Shown piece after piece: positions 4,985 to 6,630 of a stretch of DNA of 6,630 nucleotides (positions are counted from its first letter, which is position 1; each line of letters starts with the position of its first letter). The DNA comes from Oscillospiraceae bacterium (GTDB lineage: Bacteria > Bacillota > Clostridia > Oscillospirales > UBA929), in the NCBI GenBank assembly GCA_009777685.1, contig WRLJ01000092.1, forward strand, positions 1-6,630, in the 5' to 3' direction. The translations under genes and the position numbers were made by a program. The notes under the pieces were generated by a model. It had not been told where the DNA came from, did not search any database, and was given only the letters and a program-made list of their open reading frames with translations.

Positions 4985-6437
4985 CAGCGGGTTTTTCAGG
5001 GACAGGGCAAGCCCCCGCCGGCTTCCGGGGAGACAGGAATTCGGACAGCCATTCCAGCCCCGGCCCCGCCAGCCAAAACAGAAACGGCATGACGAGGTAC
5101 CGGTACCGGGTCTGAACCTCCGTGACCAGGTGCGTGCAGAAAAACACCGCCAGAAACAGCCCGCACAGCACCGGCAGAACCTCCGTGCGCCGCCCGCGCG
5201 GCAGCAGCAGCGCGGCGGACAGCAGCGCCAGCAGAACGACCGGCACGAACATCAGGCGTTCGGTCTGCTTCAGGGTTTCCAGCGTCTCCCGCAAGGGCCG
5301 GCCGGTGACCGGTACGGCGCGGTCGTCGTCCTCCCTGAAGGCCCAGCCCGTCTCCTCGTAAGCGCCCCAGAAATACCGGTTCTTCTCACCCCAAAACGCC
5401 AGCAGCGGCCCGGGCCCCGCCGACAGATTCCGTAGGATGACTTCTTTTTCCAAGGCCCGCCGGGCTTCGGCGTCCCCCGCCGCGGACATCTCCTCTTTCA
5501 AGCGTTGAGAATAGGTGCCCCCCGTTTCTAGGTTCAGGCCGACGGCCAGCTTCCACAGCGGGTCGGCGTCCCCCAAGCCCTGCGCGCTGATCCCCGACAG
5601 CGTCACCAGCAGCGACAGCAGGCATCCGGTCAGCCAGCCGCCCGCGACGGCGGCCAGAGGGGGCAGGCGCAGGGCGCGCTCCCCCGTCAGCCAGGCGGTC
5701 AGCGCCAGCAGGGCCAGCGCGGCGAAAACCAGTATCCCGTCCGGGCGGAGCGCGTTGCCGAGCGCGAGGGCCGCGCCGGCCAGCAGGCCGTGCTTCCCAT
5801 CGTATTTTCGCGAAAATATCCAAATCCCCAGCAGGACAAAGAACAGCGCGATATGCTGGTTGGTCAGGACAGGGGCCAGCAGATACGGCGCGGGATACAG
5901 CAGGTACAGCGCCGCCAGAAAGGCCGCCGTGCGGGTCGAATACGCCCACAGGGCAATCCGGTAGATCAGCACGGCGATGCCGGCCATCCACACGGCGTTG
6001 CCGATCAGCAGCGAGGTGAAGCGGCCCAGCTCGGGACTGACAATCAGCGACTGATAGGCCACAAAGAGGCTTTGATAGGGGTGGCGGAGAATGTACAGCG
6101 AATCGCGCACCGTCTCCGCGCCGCCGCCCCGCAGGGTCAGGGCCAGGCTGTACATCACCTCAAAATCCGACGACGGCCAGCGGTCCGCCCACAGCGCAGC
6201 CGCCAGATAGGCCGTGAAGGCGGCGGCGGCCAGCAAAGCGGTGAACACCGCGGGCCGTTTGTGCAAAAGCGCGGCAATCGCCCAGGCCGCCAGAAACGCC
6301 ATCGGCGCGGCCAGCGCCGCGCCCAGGGAAAGCCCGCCGTCCTCTCCCGCCATAACCGATACGGCGAGGACGGCGGTATAGGCCAAAATCAGCGCGGCGA
6401 ACACGGCGCCCGCTTTGAGGATGGGCTTGACCGGCAT
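4962..6437 (-). CDS. Polytopic membrane protein, GT-C / family 39-like glycosyltransferase
   Basis: This is a 491-residue integral membrane protein with about ten or more hydrophobic helices spread over residues 8-265 and 395-465, and a larger polar segment at about 283-390 between them. SSDFEVMYSLAL (89-100) places an acidic residue after the first loop, as in GT-C enzymes that use lipid-phosphate sugar donors. NALRPDGILVF (228-238) and EVQTRYRYLVMPF (440-452) match the pattern of family 39-type bacterial proteins. The donor and acceptor cannot be told; lipid or wall glycans are likely acceptors. The ATG at 6435-6437 is chosen because AAAGGAG (6443-6449) lies just before it; the ATG at 6455 has no ribosome binding site. 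The C-terminal tail (470-491) is polar and proline-rich. The upstream TraX-like gene is on the same strand, 53 nt away. The gene's stop lies inside the rpsO promoter. Confidence 0.6.
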   Translation of the reverse strand: MPVKPILKAGAVFAALILAYTAVLAVSVMAGEDGGLSLGAALAAPMAFLAAWAIAALLHKRPAVFTALLAAAAFTAYLAAALWADRWPSSDFEVMYSLALTLRGGGAETVRDSLYILRHPYQSLFVAYQSLIVSPELGRFTSLLIGNAVWMAGIAVLIYRIALWAYSTRTAAFLAALYLLYPAPYLLAPVLTNQHIALFFVLLGIWIFSRKYDGKHGLLAGAALALGNALRPDGILVFAALALLALTAWLTGERALRLPPLAAVAGGWLTGCLLSLLVTLSGISAQGLGDADPLWKLAVGLNLETGGTYSQRLKEEMSAAGDAEARRALEKEVILRNLSAGPGPLLAFWGEKNRYFWGAYEETGWAFREDDDRAVPVTGRPLRETLETLKQTERLMFVPVVLLALLSAALLLPRGRRTEVLPVLCGLFLAVFFCTHLVTEVQTRYRYLVMPFLFWLAGPGLEWLSEFLSPRKPAGACPVPEKPAVDKSSAL

Positions 6438-6442
6438 AGGCT

Positions 6443-6449
6443 CTCCTTT
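6443..6449 (-). promoter_or_regulatory. Ribosome binding site deciding the glycosyltransferase-like start
   Basis: The minus strand reads AAAGGAG, ending 5 nt before the ATG at 6435-6437. It lies inside the six codons that would follow the upstream ATG at 6455, and that ATG has no such site. The shorter reading frame is therefore preferred. Confidence 0.7.
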
Positions 6450-6490
6450 GAACATGATCCATGATACAGCCGAAAAGGGGGGCGAAGTCC

Positions 6491-6630
6491 TCAGAGGACG
6501 CTGTGAATCACATACAGCGCCAGCAGGTGCGCCGGATAGAAGGCGTAAAAGGCCAGCTGCGCCGCGAGCGCGGCGGGGGACTTTTTCTTCCCCGGCGTAT
6601 CGGGCATATCGGGCGGGGCGGCGGGGGACG
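6491..6630 (-). CDS. TraX-like membrane protein, C-terminal fragment
   Basis: The gene is cut by the right edge, so only the last 45 residues are visible. The terminal segment LAFYAFYPAHLLALYVIHSVL matches in type the last membrane helix of TraX-family proteins, where a FYxFYPxHL motif is conserved; I read that motif directly here. TraX of the F plasmid is needed for pilin N-acetylation, while chromosomal relatives in firmicutes are putative membrane acyltransferases without settled roles. Before the helix is a proline- and lysine-rich linker (about 20 residues) that may be a cytoplasmic loop. An ATG at 6605-6607 could in principle start a tiny separate frame, but the frame stays open to the edge. 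Stop is the TGA at 6491-6493. The 53 nt to the next gene (6438-6490) show no convincing promoter or terminator, so co-transcription with the glycosyltransferase-like gene is likely. Confidence 0.55.
   Translation of the reverse strand, partial: SPAAPPDMPDTPGKKKSPAALAAQLAFYAFYPAHLLALYVIHSVL

Noticed and set aside
5790..6464. A plus-strand open frame of 224 codons antisense to the glycosyltransferase-like gene
   Set aside because: Its composition is the R/G/Q-rich type typical of antisense shadows, and no ribosome binding site or domain is visible. The minus-strand frame encodes coherent membrane helices.
6438..6490. Possible promoter (TATCAT on the minus strand near 6465) before the glycosyltransferase-like gene
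   Set aside because: There is no acceptable -35 at the right distance, and the gap is only 53 nt after a gene on the same strand, so co-transcription is simpler.

Overview
The window is a GC-rich chromosomal segment that looks like a Gram-positive Clostridia genome (an Oscillospiraceae-like gut firmicute is my best guess, from the S15 and PNPase sequences, strong AGGAGG-type ribosome binding sites and the gene content). It holds eight protein genes, two of them cut by the window edges. I see no RNA genes, insertion sequences, CRISPR arrays or phage genes. Most of it is housekeeping DNA, and I did not find a new multi-gene system. The interesting material is in the non-coding leaders and gene junctions.

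Left part (1-2013): the 3' end of an M16 zinc peptidase gene (+) runs into the 3' end of prmA (-), and the two coding regions overlap tail to tail. prmA and a YihY/BrkB-family membrane protein gene (+) diverge from a 19-nt gap that holds both ribosome binding sites. The YihY gene converges on a small two-helix membrane protein gene (-) through a shared hairpin.

Centre (2014-4984): on the minus strand, reading right to left, are rpsO (ribosomal protein S15), pnp (polynucleotide phosphorylase) and the small membrane protein gene. rpsO has a near-consensus sigma-A promoter embedded in the end of the preceding gene and a structured leader. A terminator-like hairpin follows rpsO. The pnp leader contains a long GC-rich stem and an element complementary to the pnp ribosome binding site. 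A 17-bp stem follows pnp directly. This layout resembles the rpsO-pnp operons of E. coli and Streptomyces, where intergenic hairpins govern read-through and RNase III processing. The M16 gene is also a usual neighbour of rpsO-pnp in firmicutes, but here it points the other way, which suggests a local inversion.

Right part (4962-6630): a polytopic membrane protein resembling GT-C/family 39 glycosyltransferases (-), preceded by the C-terminal end of a TraX-like membrane protein (-). They may be co-transcribed and act on envelope components, but that is inference only.
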